Source: Acidobacteriota bacterium
GTDB taxonomy: Bacteria > Acidobacteriota > Terriglobia > UBA7540
Assembly: GCA_023474345.1 (NCBI GenBank)
Contig: JAMCXS010000031.1
Coordinates: 46,164-110,163 of the forward strand
Reading direction: 5' to 3'
Length of the DNA: 64,000 bases
The notes under the pieces were generated by a model, which saw only the letters and a program-made list of their open reading frames with translations, had not been told where the DNA came from and ran no database searches. The position numbers and the translations under genes are program-made. Within the stretch, counting starts at the first letter, position 1. Each line of letters opens with the position of its first letter. Positions 28,900 through 39,145 of the stretch are shown piece by piece.

Positions 28900-29781
28900 A
28901 TGAAACGCCGGGATTTTCTGAAAAACGCTTCCGTCGGCGTTGCCGCAGCGAGTGCTCCTCGAGGTGCCTTTGCCCTCCCACAAGGCGGGCGCGACACGAA
29001 TTCACAGCCGAGCTGCAGCGAATTCCATGAGCAGCCGAAAGATTACAAGAAGACTCCCTTTCGGCGGCTTGTCATCCTCGGAGAAAGCACCGTTGAGGGT
29101 GGGCCGTGGCTGCATCGCCAAGAGGACCGCTACGCCGATGTACTCGTCGGGCTCATTAATGCTTGCCAGAAGAAGCCTATCGAGTACTACAACAAAGGAA
29201 TTGGGAATAACGCCATTTCTCCGCGCAGCCCAGGCTACGGGCAATCCGCAAAGCCCAGCGCACTGGAGCGCTACCACAAGGATGTAATCGATCTTCATCC
29301 CGACCTCTTTATCCTGGCCTACGGCCTGAACGATATGCGGGCGGGCATGCCGCTGACCGATTTTCGGGAAGACATGGCCACCATCATCAGCAATGTCCAA
29401 AAAGCATGTTCGCCCGTCACGGTGCTAACCACCGTATACTACATGACCGGCTACGGGAGTTGGCCGCCTCTGGACAGAGGAAGCATTGAGCTTACACGCC
29501 GTTATAACGACTGCATCCGTGGTCTGGCTGCGGAGTTCGATTGTATCCTGGCCGATGTCTGGGCGTCGGAAGGGCAGTCCGACTGGCTGATTCATTACGA
29601 CGGCGTTCATGCCAACCAAGTGGGCGAGCTGCTGATTGGAAACCGGATCTTCGAAGCTCTGGCCCAGCACGCCAGCGGTCTAACTAATTGGACGTTCGAC
29701 CAGCAACTCAACACCCAGTGGACCCAAAGGGTGAAAAAGGGCCGAGCCGAGGCCAGAGATCCGTTCAAGAAGACATGGTGA
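28900..29781 (+). CDS. SGNH/GDSL-type hydrolase with Tat-like signal
   Basis: 293 aa from the ATG at 28900, directly after GGAGGCAAA; an in-frame upstream extension into the mannosidase is noise. The N-terminus KRRDFLKNASVGVAAASA is a twin-arginine-type signal. SGNH blocks: block I reads ILGESTVEGG (GES rather than GDS), block II GIGNN, block III YGLND, block V DGVHANQVG with the Asp-His pair. Likely an esterase or carbohydrate deacetylase; the partner mannosidase suggests acyl groups on glycans. Substrate not determinable. Confidence 0.87.
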   Translation: MKRRDFLKNASVGVAAASAPRGAFALPQGGRDTNSQPSCSEFHEQPKDYKKTPFRRLVILGESTVEGGPWLHRQEDRYADVLVGLINACQKKPIEYYNKGIGNNAISPRSPGYGQSAKPSALERYHKDVIDLHPDLFILAYGLNDMRAGMPLTDFREDMATIISNVQKACSPVTVLTTVYYMTGYGSWPPLDRGSIELTRRYNDCIRGLAAEFDCILADVWASEGQSDWLIHYDGVHANQVGELLIGNRIFEALAQHASGLTNWTFDQQLNTQWTQRVKKGRAEARDPFKKTW

Positions 29782-30018
29782 AATCGTTCGGCACTCTAAC
29801 GCGAAGGGTAGCAATTTCTTTAGCCGTTCAGCCACGGACCTGCGCCGGTCAATTGGAAGCTCCCGGGCCAGACGATCAACGACTCCCGGCGTCCGCGCGA
29901 TTCAGCAGTTGCTCAATAACAACCTGTGCAGTGCTGCCGCTGGTTCCGGAACGCGCTGGCCTCTATCAAGTGAGTCACCCGATAATCCAACAGGGTCTAT
30001 GATTGAATTCTGACATCC

Positions 30019-30027
30019 TGCTAAAAT
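30019..30027 (+). promoter_or_regulatory. Extended -10 promoter for mnmG
   Basis: TGCTAAAAT: a TGN extension followed by a five-of-six -10 hexamer (30022-30027), 32 bases before the mnmG ATG. No convincing -35. Confidence 0.38.
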
Positions 30028-30059
30028 AATTGTTTATATCCTTTGCTGAATTTGGGGCA

Positions 30060-32072
30060 ATGGTTTCTGCTTTCACAGAAAAATATGATGTGGTGGTGGT
30101 GGGTGCGGGGCATGCAGGCGCGGAAGCGGCGGTGGCGGCGGCGCGCATGGGTCTCAAGACCGCGCTTTACACCATCAATCTCGACCTGATCTGCCAAATG
30201 TCCTGCAACCCCGCCGTGGGCGGCATTGCCAAGGGCCATTTGGTGCGGGAAGTAGACGCGCTGGGCGGCGTGATGGGCGAGGTCATTGACGCGGTGGGCA
30301 TCCAGTTCCGCCTGCTCAACACCAGCCGCGGCCCGGCGGTCTGGTCGCCGCGGGCGCAGGCGGACAAAAAGCTTTATCGCAGCAAAATGCGCCAGGTGCT
30401 CGAACAGGAGCCAAACCTGCGCATCAAACAAGCAGAAGTTGTAGACCTGATCCTGGAACCCTCCGCAGGGGTGATTCGTGAATCGACCCTGCCCGGGGCG
30501 GATCGTCGCGTGCGCGGCATCAGGTTGATGGATGGCCGCACGGTTGAAGCCGGTGCTGTAATCGTCACCACCGGAACGTTTCTGAATGGGCTCATCCACT
30601 GTGGCGAGCGGAAATACCCGGCGGGACGCTCTGGTGAGCCTCCGTCGCTGATGCTGGGCGAAGCGCTGCGGCAGCTGGGCTTTGAAGTGGGCCGCCTTAA
30701 GACGGGAACGCCGCCGCGGCTTGACCGGCGCACCATTGACTTCTCGCGATTCCAGGTGCAGCCTGGAGATCCTATTCCCACGCCCTTCAGCTTCCGCACG
30801 CGCGCGATCACGCAGCCCCAAACGATTTGCTGGATCACGGTCACCAATGATAAGACGCATCGCGCGATTCACGAGAACCTTTACCGTTCTCCGCTTTATT
30901 CGGGGCAAATTAAAGGCATCGGACCGCGTTACTGCCCTTCGATTGAAGATAAGATCGTCAAGTTTCCCGACAAGCCTCATCACCAGATTTTTCTCGAGCC
31001 CGAAGGTTTGGACACCAACGAGATATACCTCAACGGCATGTCAACCTCGATGCCCATTGACGTTCAGGCGGCCATGGTGAAATCGATTCCCGGCCTTGAG
31101 AACGCCGAGATGATCCGCCCCGGCTACGCCATCGAGTACGACATGATCCAGCCCACCGAACTTTATCCCTGGCTTGAGGCTAAGAAAATTTCAAACCTGT
31201 TTCTCGCCGGGCAGATCAACGGCACAACGGGCTATGAAGAGGCCGCCTGCCAGGGCATCATGGCCGGTATTAACGCGGGGCTGCGGGTCCAGTGTCGGGA
31301 GATGCTCGTTATCGAGCGTAGCCAGGCTTATACCGGCATTCTGATCGACGATCTTGTCAACAAGGGCGTCGACGAACCTTATCGCATGTTCACGTCACGC
31401 GCCGAATTTCGCCTGCACTTGCGCATCGACAATGCCGACGAGCGCATGACGCCCATCGCCTACAAAGTCGGCACGCTCAAGCAAAAGGACTATGACATCT
31501 TTCTTCAGAAGCGGCAACGAGTCTCCGCCGCCACCCGCTTTCTGCTTGAAGCCCGGCTCGATCCGGCATCGCGCATGGGCCGCGAGATTTATGCCAGACT
31601 GGGCCTGATGACCGGCGGTGAGTTCTCCGGCCCGACGCCGCTTACGGGCGCGCAGCTCTTGAAGCGGCCGGAATTAAAGATCGACGATCTGATGGAATGG
31701 ATCAATGAAGGGCTGCAATCAAGCGGATGCGAGCCGCTCCGGGGCAGTAACGGTGGCGGAGTGCGTTCGCTGCTCGAGCGCGAAGAAGCGCGCCGCATCG
31801 AAACGGATTTTAAGTACGAAGGCTACCTGGCCCAGCAGGAAAAGCAGATTGAGCGCATGAAGCGTGCCGAGCAGCGCCATATCCCGGATTGGTTCGATTA
31901 CGGCAAGGTATCCGGCCTTTCGCGCGAAGTCGTCGAGAAGTTCAACAAGGTCCGGCCGCTCACGCTCGGCCAGGCCCTGCGCATCCCTGGCATTACACCC
32001 GCTGCCGTTTCTCTGGTCAACGTCTATATCGAAATCTTCCAGCGGCGCTCGACGGAACAGGCAACGTCCTGA
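30060..32072 (+). CDS. mnmG: tRNA uridine-5-carboxymethylaminomethyl modification enzyme
   Basis: 670 aa from the ATG at 30060; a TTG thirty bases earlier is possible. FAD-dependent partner of MnmE that installs cmnm5 at tRNA U34. Landmarks: FAD-binding [62 protein letters not shown], the [19 protein letters not shown] motif, and the [10 protein letters not shown] segment. The C-terminal tRNA-binding domain is present. Slightly longer than the ~630 aa seen in E. coli. rsmG, often next to it, is absent here. Confidence 0.97.
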   Translation: MVSAFTEKYDVVVVGAGHAGAEAAVAAARMGLKTALYTINLDLICQMSCNPAVGGIAKGHLVREVDALGGVMGEVIDAVGIQFRLLNTSRGPAVWSPRAQADKKLYRSKMRQVLEQEPNLRIKQAEVVDLILEPSAGVIRESTLPGADRRVRGIRLMDGRTVEAGAVIVTTGTFLNGLIHCGERKYPAGRSGEPPSLMLGEALRQLGFEVGRLKTGTPPRLDRRTIDFSRFQVQPGDPIPTPFSFRTRAITQPQTICWITVTNDKTHRAIHENLYRSPLYSGQIKGIGPRYCPSIEDKIVKFPDKPHHQIFLEPEGLDTNEIYLNGMSTSMPIDVQAAMVKSIPGLENAEMIRPGYAIEYDMIQPTELYPWLEAKKISNLFLAGQINGTTGYEEAACQGIMAGINAGLRVQCREMLVIERSQAYTGILIDDLVNKGVDEPYRMFTSRAEFRLHLRIDNADERMTPIAYKVGTLKQKDYDIFLQKRQRVSAATRFLLEARLDPASRMGREIYARLGLMTGGEFSGPTPLTGAQLLKRPELKIDDLMEWINEGLQSSGCEPLRGSNGGGVRSLLEREEARRIETDFKYEGYLAQQEKQIERMKRAEQRHIPDWFDYGKVSGLSREVVEKFNKVRPLTLGQALRIPGITPAAVSLVNVYIEIFQRRSTEQATS

Positions 32073-32223
32073 TCCAAGAACCGAAAACTTCGCGGTCAGG
32101 TTCAGCCGCAGCCGTGAAGCTTTGAACGTATGGTGCGCCCGAGTCTTCGGAATTGGCCGGTGCCGGACATTTGGTTTACGGCCAGAGAGCCTTCCGGTGA
32201 AGGTTCTCTGGCTGGCACAGCGT

Positions 32224-33288
32224 CTAATCCGGCAATTTGCTCCAGGCTTCGGTGAAAAATCGGAGCCAGTTGCCGTGCATGACGGCCTCGATATCGCCCT
32301 CGTTGTAGCCTTCTGGCTTCAAATGCAAAGGGAGCTTCTGAAGGTCCACAATGGTCTCAAGATCGCTTGGAGACTGCTCCCTTCCAAATCCTCCATCAAG
32401 ATCGCTTCCGATGCCGACATGCCGCGCATTTCCGGCAAGCTGGCAAATGTGATCAATATGATCAGCGACGCTGCTCAGCATCACCTGGGAATTATCCGTT
32501 TCACCAGGAACGTAATTCGGCCACAGCATCCAGGAATCGAATGCCGCCCCGATCACCGCGCCACGATCGAGGAGGGCCCGGATCTGCCGGTCGGAAAACT
32601 GCCGGTCGCCGGGGACAAGCGCGCGACAGTTGTTATGGCTAGCGAGCACCGGACCCTGGAAGGAATCCAGTACCTGCCAGAAACCCTGCTCCGACAGGTG
32701 AGTAACGTCCACAATCATCCCCAACTCTTCGAACGCTTTCAGCAACTCAAAGCCCTTGGCGGTCAGCCCGCCAGGGCTCGCGGTGCCTTGGGCGTAAATG
32801 CCAGCCCCGTAGTGCGCGAGCCCAACTACCCGCAGTCCTTTCCCCCACCAATTCGCAGCGTCTTTAGGCGAAAGGATGGGATCAGCCCCTTCCATGCTCA
32901 GAATATACCCGAGCCTCTCGTGGGAACCGTTGCGCCATGCCTCCAGGTGATGGGTGATGTCATCTCCATTTTTCAACATCCGAAGCTGCCCTTGTTCTTC
33001 TATGATCCGGTAGTAGGCTTGCTGGCCATGGCCCATGGCCGAAGCAATTTCCTGGCTTCGATAATCAAGCAACGCCTCGTCCCGAGTTGTGGAACGGGCC
33101 AACACGGTGGCCAGACAAATGGCAACTTCTGCACGGCGCATCTCCGGAAATGAAACGGTGTTGGCTCCTCGGTGATACTCGCGCATTCCCGCTTCGGCGC
33201 GTCGAATGGCCTCCACTGGCAACGTCAGGTCGCGGTTCCAATTCAAAGCGTTCCAGGCTAAGTCGAGATGCGAATCCACAACAATCAT
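32224..33288 (-). CDS. M19 membrane-dipeptidase-family protein
   Basis: 354 aa from the ATG at 33288 behind a GGGGGAG ribosome site; the in-frame start at 33303 lies before that site. Metal-dependent hydrolase of the renal-dipeptidase family: N-terminal HxD (DSHLDLAWN), Glu in SMEGADPIL, metal His in DVTHLS and SHNNCRAL, and GIGSDLDGGFG. The family cleaves dipeptides, including D-amino-acid-containing ones, and is common in soil bacteria for peptide or cell-wall turnover. No signal peptide is visible, so it is probably cytoplasmic. Confidence 0.9.
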   Translation of the reverse strand: MIVVDSHLDLAWNALNWNRDLTLPVEAIRRAEAGMREYHRGANTVSFPEMRRAEVAICLATVLARSTTRDEALLDYRSQEIASAMGHGQQAYYRIIEEQGQLRMLKNGDDITHHLEAWRNGSHERLGYILSMEGADPILSPKDAANWWGKGLRVVGLAHYGAGIYAQGTASPGGLTAKGFELLKAFEELGMIVDVTHLSEQGFWQVLDSFQGPVLASHNNCRALVPGDRQFSDRQIRALLDRGAVIGAAFDSWMLWPNYVPGETDNSQVMLSSVADHIDHICQLAGNARHVGIGSDLDGGFGREQSPSDLETIVDLQKLPLHLKPEGYNEGDIEAVMHGNWLRFFTEAWSKLPD

Positions 33289-33464
33289 GCTGCTCCCCCG
33301 CAATTCTGAATTCAGGCCTTGGCTAAGATTCTAACGTAGATCAGATCTTCTTGACTTTGCAGTTATCCGCATTCCACAACGCATGTTTCAGGGGCTATTC
33401 TCTACAGCTTGACTCAGGATGTCAATGCAGCGATAAGGCATTTTTTTGAGCCGCACTTAGGGGT

Positions 33465-34016
33465 ATGTTACGAACCTGCCGGGAATTCAAACGGACACTG
33501 TGCAACCGTTACTTTTCCTCTTACCTTGGCTCCAGCCTCCAAAACCATTTGTACACGGTTGCTCAGGGCATGTGGTACGTCACGCGCCTGATCAATGCTC
33601 TGATGGAGAGTCCCTACTGGAAAGACAGCGTCATTATTCTTACCTGGGATGACTACGGAGGTTTTTACGATCACGTGGAGCCACCGGACGTGGACGCTTA
33701 CGACCATGGGCCGCGCGTTCCCACCATCGTCATTTCGCCCTATGCAAAGCCGGGGTTCATTTCACACGAAGTCTACGACTTCACCTCCGTGCTTAAGTTT
33801 ATCGAAGAGCGGTGGGGAATGACCTATCTCAAGGCACGAGACCATTACGCTCTGGATCTGCGGGATTGTTTCGATTTCAACCAGAAGCCGAACTTACCCT
33901 TGGTAATCCCCGTTCCGCCGCATGTCACCGAGCGCAATGTTTGGGGATGCGGCTATCACCCCTCGGTAGCGCTGCCGCATACCGGGTTTCGGCCTCATTA
34001 CACGCCCTCTCAATAG
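33465..34016 (+). pseudogene. 5'-truncated phosphoesterase (phospholipase C/acid phosphatase family)
   Basis: The recognisable part starts near 33570 ([20 protein letters not shown]) and continues with [32 protein letters not shown] and [13 protein letters not shown], to a natural stop. This is the C-terminal third of a PF04185-type phosphoesterase (usually 450-700 aa). The catalytic N-terminal Asp/His/Asn region is missing. The ~35 residues before GMWYV are unrelated, and no family sequence was found in 33289-33570 in other frames. A decayed remnant is likelier than a functional short protein. Confidence 0.75.
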
Positions 34017-34028
34017 GAAGAGGGCCGG

Positions 34029-34703
34029 CTAGCGTTTCTCAACCAATTGGTGGTTGACGGCAAACAGAGCCAGTTCCAGGCGATTGGAGACACCGAGCTT
34101 GTCAAAGATATTGCTAAGGTGATGCTTCACGGTCTGCTCGGCGATGGAGAATTCCTCCGCGATATCATGGTTTGTATAGCCTCTGACAATCGCCGAAACA
34201 ATATCAAGCTCGCGTGGGGTCAGGTTAAAGGGCCGATTCGGTTCGCCCGGCTCAGGGATCGCTTTCAAATCCCGCAGAATCTTTACCAGGTCTGACAGGC
34301 TTTCCCGACCCAACCAGTATTGGCCCGCCATCACGCACTGAATGCTTTTCAGCAGCAGTTCGGTAGCCGATTCTTTGAGGACCACTCCGCGCACACCGTA
34401 CCGTAACGCCTTAACAATCTGCTCGCTCTCGATGGCAGCGGTCAGGAGGATAATCCTCACGCTGTCGGACAGGTCACGGATCATCTCCACCGCCTCGAGG
34501 CCCGGGACCCGCGGCATCGCCAAATCCAGCAAAAGGATGTCAGGCTTAAGGCGCCGTGTCAGGGTTGCGGCTTCCTCTCCGTCAGCCGCCTCTCCCACAA
34601 CTCGAAGATGGGGCTCAGCTTCCAACAGCTTCCGAAGGCCATCGCGGAAGATCGGGTGATCATCAGCGACAACGATGCGAACGGTTTGGTCAGCTTTATG
34701 CAT
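34029..34703 (-). CDS. NarL/FixJ-type response regulator
   Basis: 224 aa. Receiver at ~7-125 (VVADDHPIFRDGL; phospho-Asp in ILLLDLAMP; Lys in VVLKESAT) and LuxR-type helix-turn-helix at ~155-215 (LTPRELDIVSAIVRGYTNHD, then a recognition helix at TVKHHLSNIFDKLG). Its start overlaps the kinase gene by 8 bases, so it is that kinase's partner. Family members are phosphorylated and then bind DNA as dimers. Target genes are not evident in the window. Confidence 0.94.
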   Translation of the reverse strand: MHKADQTVRIVVADDHPIFRDGLRKLLEAEPHLRVVGEAADGEEAATLTRRLKPDILLLDLAMPRVPGLEAVEMIRDLSDSVRIILLTAAIESEQIVKALRYGVRGVVLKESATELLLKSIQCVMAGQYWLGRESLSDLVKILRDLKAIPEPGEPNRPFNLTPRELDIVSAIVRGYTNHDIAEEFSIAEQTVKHHLSNIFDKLGVSNRLELALFAVNHQLVEKR

Positions 34704-36474
34704 GCCACCTTTGCGGCAAGGTAATTTCCAGCCGCGATCCTTTCCCAGGTAGAGATTCTACGACAAGTTCACCCCCAATGGAGCGGACTCGTTCTTTAAT
34801 TACGATGGGACCCCGGCGGGCGGTATCCAGCTCAGCCAGCGCAAGCCGCCCTGAAAAATCAAACCCTTTACCATCATCGTCAACCACCAGCCGCAGGTGC
34901 CCATCCTGCTGGCCAAGCTGAACCAGTACCCGTTGGGCTCCGCTGTGCTTTCGCGCGTTGACAAGTGCTTCCTGAACGATTCGCGCCACCTGATTACAAA
35001 CCCGCGACGGCAATGAAACTTCCCCCAGCGTCGAGACAAACCGGCTTGAAATTCCTGTGTCGCGCCCGAACTTGTCCACGGTAGTGGCCAGAAAGTCCAG
35101 CAGTTGTGTAGGACGGAGTTCGACGGGCTTCATCTGTTGCATTAACTCTCGCAGGTTCACCACCTCCTGCCGGAGAATCCGCTGGATGTGGCCCATCCGG
35201 TCAGCCAGGTCGCCTTCAAGGCACGCCGGTTGCCGGCGAAGCACATCGATCTCCATCTCCAAACCGATCAAGGACTGAATAACCCCGTCATGTAATTCCC
35301 GCGCCACGCGCGCACGCTCGATGGCTCCCGCTCGCGACCGTAGCCGGGACATCAGGAAGACGCCGTAGACGGCAGGACTCACCTGCAGCGCCAGCGCCCG
35401 CAAAAAACGCACGGCACCTTCTTCAGAAGAGCGCAGCTTGGGGTTAAATAAGAACAGTGTGCCGGACCACTCATTGGTAGAGCCTACGCACACCCCCAAG
35501 ATGGAGTGAAACTGCCGCTGGCCCCTGAGAATCTGGGGCGGCGTCCAGGTAACATCGTAAATTCGTCTCCCCTCCTCGTCCAGGACAAAAACGTCGTAAC
35601 CGGGCTTCTCGCCATCCGGCCGCTTCTCAACCATATGCCAGACATGGCCGGGGGTCTCAAACACTTCTTTGACCGCCTGCGGATCTTTAAGCTCGGATGA
35701 AGACACGGTAACCTCTTCCGCCGGCTCTTTTCGCTGCACATCCCAAACGAAAGCGCGGTCCGAACTATGGTCAAGCAACGCCAGGAGCGCGTGGCGGGTT
35801 CGAAACAGTTTGAAGATCTCATCAAAAATTGCGCGCAGCGCGTTCCTTACCCCAATTTCTGCCCGAACCTTGGTCATAATCCTGGTAATGGACCTGACTT
35901 CTTCGCGAAGTTGTTTTTCCTCTTCGCCGAGGTAACCCATGAGGTAACCCATCAGCAACAAATAGCCCGCCCGCATCATAAATCCATTCATGCCAAGCGG
36001 TCCCTCGAGCGGAGGCAAAAAAGCGAAGATATGCAGGGCCACAAAGATCCCCTGGAAACTATAAATGACGGTTGTGGCAAGTGCCGTCACCAGGGTTCCT
36101 TGCATTCCCCAACGGTATGCTGCTTCCAGCAGCACAAAGGTATAAAAGATGTAAAAGGGGCTGTTGGGTCCGGCCGTGAACACTGACATAAGGGCAGGCC
36201 ACAGAATGTCGACGGCATGCACACCCACGCGGAATTTCAGCGAGGAAGTCCGCAGCGTACGAACCATCGCCAGCACGCCGATGGCCTCCAGCGCATACAC
36301 TGCTAACAGCGCAAAGACAAGGTGGGCATATCGGCTGGGCTCTGTGGGATTTATCCAGATGGTGATGAGCGACGCCACCGCCATAAAAGCTCTTGCGCCG
36401 GCCAGGATACGCTCAATCTGTTGCGGTTCACTGGCCGCCACCCATGTCCGTCGGAGAGATGGAAGTGCGCCCAT
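34696..36474 (-). CDS. NarX/DegS-type membrane sensor histidine kinase
   Basis: 592 aa from the ATG at 36474; a TTG six bases earlier is possible. The N-terminal ~190 residues contain about six hydrophobic segments with little periplasmic sequence. Then a GAF-like region (~200-370), the HisKA_3 dimer with phospho-His in ARELHDGVIQSL, and an HATPase with VVDDDGKGFDF and GKGSRLEI. HisKA_3 kinases pair with NarL-type regulators, here encoded directly downstream with overlap. The multi-helix membrane sensor suggests sensing of a membrane-related or lipophilic signal; the ligand is unknown. Confidence 0.93.
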   Translation of the reverse strand: MGALPSLRRTWVAASEPQQIERILAGARAFMAVASLITIWINPTEPSRYAHLVFALLAVYALEAIGVLAMVRTLRTSSLKFRVGVHAVDILWPALMSVFTAGPNSPFYIFYTFVLLEAAYRWGMQGTLVTALATTVIYSFQGIFVALHIFAFLPPLEGPLGMNGFMMRAGYLLLMGYLMGYLGEEEKQLREEVRSITRIMTKVRAEIGVRNALRAIFDEIFKLFRTRHALLALLDHSSDRAFVWDVQRKEPAEEVTVSSSELKDPQAVKEVFETPGHVWHMVEKRPDGEKPGYDVFVLDEEGRRIYDVTWTPPQILRGQRQFHSILGVCVGSTNEWSGTLFLFNPKLRSSEEGAVRFLRALALQVSPAVYGVFLMSRLRSRAGAIERARVARELHDGVIQSLIGLEMEIDVLRRQPACLEGDLADRMGHIQRILRQEVVNLRELMQQMKPVELRPTQLLDFLATTVDKFGRDTGISSRFVSTLGEVSLPSRVCNQVARIVQEALVNARKHSGAQRVLVQLGQQDGHLRLVVDDDGKGFDFSGRLALAELDTARRGPIVIKERVRSIGGELVVESLPGKGSRLEITLPQRWHA

Positions 36475-36717
36475 GATCAACCTTCAGATGGAAACCGTCC
36501 CGGCCATTATGGCAACTCTTCGGGAGCGAAACAAGTGTTGAGTGGATACTTTGTCCCGGCGTAAACAAACTGGTGGCCAGCGGCAAGCAGATCCGGAAAC
36601 CTTTTTCGTTCTGGGCGACTGAAGTTGGCTGTCAATGAGCGGTCAGGGACGAGAGTCTGCAGGCACGACCGTTTCTTATTCCCCTCAACCCCGTGTTTTT
36701 AAACCCGCCGTAGTCCC

Positions 36718-37062
<345 letters not shown>

Positions 37063-37149
37063 TTATCCAGACAAGCACGATGAGCGGGATCGTTCTGCCG
37101 CGAGCACTCCCGTGTGCAGGGCAGCACGCACCCCCCTCTTTCTGCCATA

Positions 37150-37178
37150 AAAATAGCGCAAGACCCTGTTGAAAGCAA
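37150..37178 (-). promoter_or_regulatory. Possible promoter for the P-II gene
   Basis: On the minus strand, TTGCTT (37173-37178) and TATTTT (37150-37155) are 17 bases apart, about 90 bases before the P-II ATG and after the amt stop. No clear sigma-54 motif was seen in this interval, although amt/glnK genes are often NtrC-controlled. Confidence 0.35.
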
Positions 37179-37251
37179 AATGCATTATTCGGAACTAAGA
37201 ATATAATCATACTTGGCGAGCCGCTGGCGCATGGCATCTCTCGTCGAAAGA

Positions 37252-38709
37252 TTACGCCTCAAAAGTGTATCCCTCTTCGCCGTGCTGCGAAAGGTCAAGT
37301 CCCTGAACCTCCTGCTCCTCCGGCACGCGCAATCCCACCAAGGCGTCAACCACTTTAAGAATGATTAAAGTCCCCACAACCGCGATGGACCAGGAGATCA
37401 GAACGCCGATGAACTGGTTCAATAATTGTCCGGCGTTCCCATCGATGAGGCCCACCGGCAACACATTACCTTGACGGTTTTTGAAAATCGGGTTGATCGC
37501 GCTTGTGGCAAATATTCCGGTCAAGAGAGCTCCCACAGTTCCGCCCACGCCATGAACTCCAAAGGCATCCAGCGAATCATCGTACCCAAACCGGCCTTTT
37601 ACTTTGGACACCATAAGGTAGCAAACGATTCCGGCAATGAACCCGATCGCCAGAGCCGACATAGGCCCGACGAACCCGGATGCGGGAGTGATCGCCACCA
37701 ACCCGGCCACGGCCCCGGAAACAATTCCCAGCACGCTGGGCTTGCCGTTGCGAAGCCACTCCGCTGCTCCCCAACCGATGGCGGCGGCCGCGGCGCCGAA
37801 CTGCGTGGCCACAAAAGCGCTTGTGGCAAGTCCCCCGGCGGCCAGAGCGCTGCCCGCGTTGAATCCAAACCATCCTACCCAGAGCAGACATGCCCCGATA
37901 AAGCTCAGCACCACGCTATGCGGAGGCATCGGTTCCTGCGGGTATCCGACTCTCTTTCCCAGGTAAAGGGCGCATACCAGCGCGGAAACTCCGGAAGTAA
38001 TGTGGACCACCGTCCCGCCGGCAAAGTCCAGCGTCGGGACGGCTCCGCCCAAGGCCGCATTCAACAGCCCGCTCTTGCCCCACACCATGTGCGCCATCGG
38101 ATCGTAAACAACGAATGACCACAACACCATAAAAAGGACCATCGCGCTGAATTTCATCCGCTCGGCAAAGGCTCCGCAGATGAGCGCGGGTGTGATGATG
38201 GCAAACATCAACTGGAAAACCATGAAGGTCTCCAGCGGTATCGTTCCCGCATATGTCGGGTCGGGCGCCGAGCCCACCCCGCGCAGGAAGAGGTGACTCA
38301 GCCCGCCAATGAAGGATGTCCCCGGCCCAAAGCATAGGCTGAAACCAATCACGGCCCACAACACGGTGATGATCGCCATCAGCGAAAATCCTTGCATCAT
38401 GGTCGCCAGAACGTTTTTCTTCCGTACCAACCCACCGTAGAAAAGGGCCAGGCCCGGACCTGTCATCATCAGGACCAGCGCCGAACAGACCAGCATCCAG
38501 GCGTTATCGCCGGAACTCTGCGCCTCGGCAATTTCTGCCTTGAGTTTGGAAATCTGCTCTTGCGCTGGAGCCGCCGCGTATGATTCCTCTGAGGCCGCAA
38601 CAGTTTGTGACGGCGCCGCTTGCGCGTATACTGGCCGCACAAGCAATCCGGAGGCACACACTAATCCGAAAGTCAGTAAGAACACAAAGTATTTCATTGA
38701 AATTGCCAT
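37252..38709 (-). CDS. amt: Ammonium channel/transporter of the Amt family
   Basis: 485 aa. Signal peptide (cleavage near VYAQ), a ~45-residue Gln/Ala-rich linker, then eleven membrane helices typical of AmtB. The twin-histidine pore is present: HITSGVSALVCALYLGKR and DAFGVHGVGGTVGALLTG. Other markers are GPGLALFYGGLVRKKN, FQLMFAIITPALICGAFAER and the cytoplasmic GFGYDD-type loop. Start: the ATG at 38709 lies only one base after GGAG; the ATG at 38697 (MKYFVF) is 13 bases after it, so the start is uncertain by four codons. Paired with the P-II gene downstream. Confidence 0.95.
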   Translation of the reverse strand: MAISMKYFVFLLTFGLVCASGLLVRPVYAQAAPSQTVAASEESYAAAPAQEQISKLKAEIAEAQSSGDNAWMLVCSALVLMMTGPGLALFYGGLVRKKNVLATMMQGFSLMAIITVLWAVIGFSLCFGPGTSFIGGLSHLFLRGVGSAPDPTYAGTIPLETFMVFQLMFAIITPALICGAFAERMKFSAMVLFMVLWSFVVYDPMAHMVWGKSGLLNAALGGAVPTLDFAGGTVVHITSGVSALVCALYLGKRVGYPQEPMPPHSVVLSFIGACLLWVGWFGFNAGSALAAGGLATSAFVATQFGAAAAAIGWGAAEWLRNGKPSVLGIVSGAVAGLVAITPASGFVGPMSALAIGFIAGIVCYLMVSKVKGRFGYDDSLDAFGVHGVGGTVGALLTGIFATSAINPIFKNRQGNVLPVGLIDGNAGQLLNQFIGVLISWSIAVVGTLIILKVVDALVGLRVPEEQEVQGLDLSQHGEEGYTFEA

Positions 38710-39145
38710 ACTCCTATAAGGGGTGGTCGCACAACGATCGAACGGTAATCGGCATTATAAAGCCGGGTACCACACTCAAATAAAACTAAATCTTTTTATG
38801 GTGCTGATCACATTAAGTGATAGCACGCGGATAGCTAAACAGGCCGTCATGGCCCGGCGGCGCTCGCCGTCGCCATGGTGACTCTCACAATCTCGCGTCA
38901 TGGGCATAAATCTGAGGTGGGGAAAAATGACCGGCGGGGATCCTTCTTGCCTGTCCGCCCGCCGCCCCATCGCATTGGAGTCTGGTGCGAAAAATCGTGG
39001 CTCGCGAAGAAGCCGCTCGGTATATACTGTTTTCTCTCGAAATACCAAAATGGAAATCCGTGTTATATGGTCTCAGAAACTCGGAGGGACGCTCGAAGCG
39101 AGTGAATGTCCCCGCAATGCCTGGCGCAGCGGAGTTATAGAGCTT
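38710..39145. other. 436-base region between amt and the glycosidase
   Basis: No gene is supported. For amt, TATAAT lies at 38754-38759 on the minus strand, ~45 bases before the ATG, with no good -35. The rest has mixed inverted sequence near 38840-38890 (GCCCGGCGGCGCTCGCCG) but no clear terminator. Confidence 0.5.

Noticed and set aside
31864..33153. 429-codon open frame on the plus strand
   Set aside because: Crosses the end of mnmG and runs antisense to the M19 dipeptidase.
38710..38800. Sigma-54 promoter upstream of amt
   Set aside because: TGGTAC...TTTAT lacks the GC of the -12 element at the right spacing; a TATAAT fits better.
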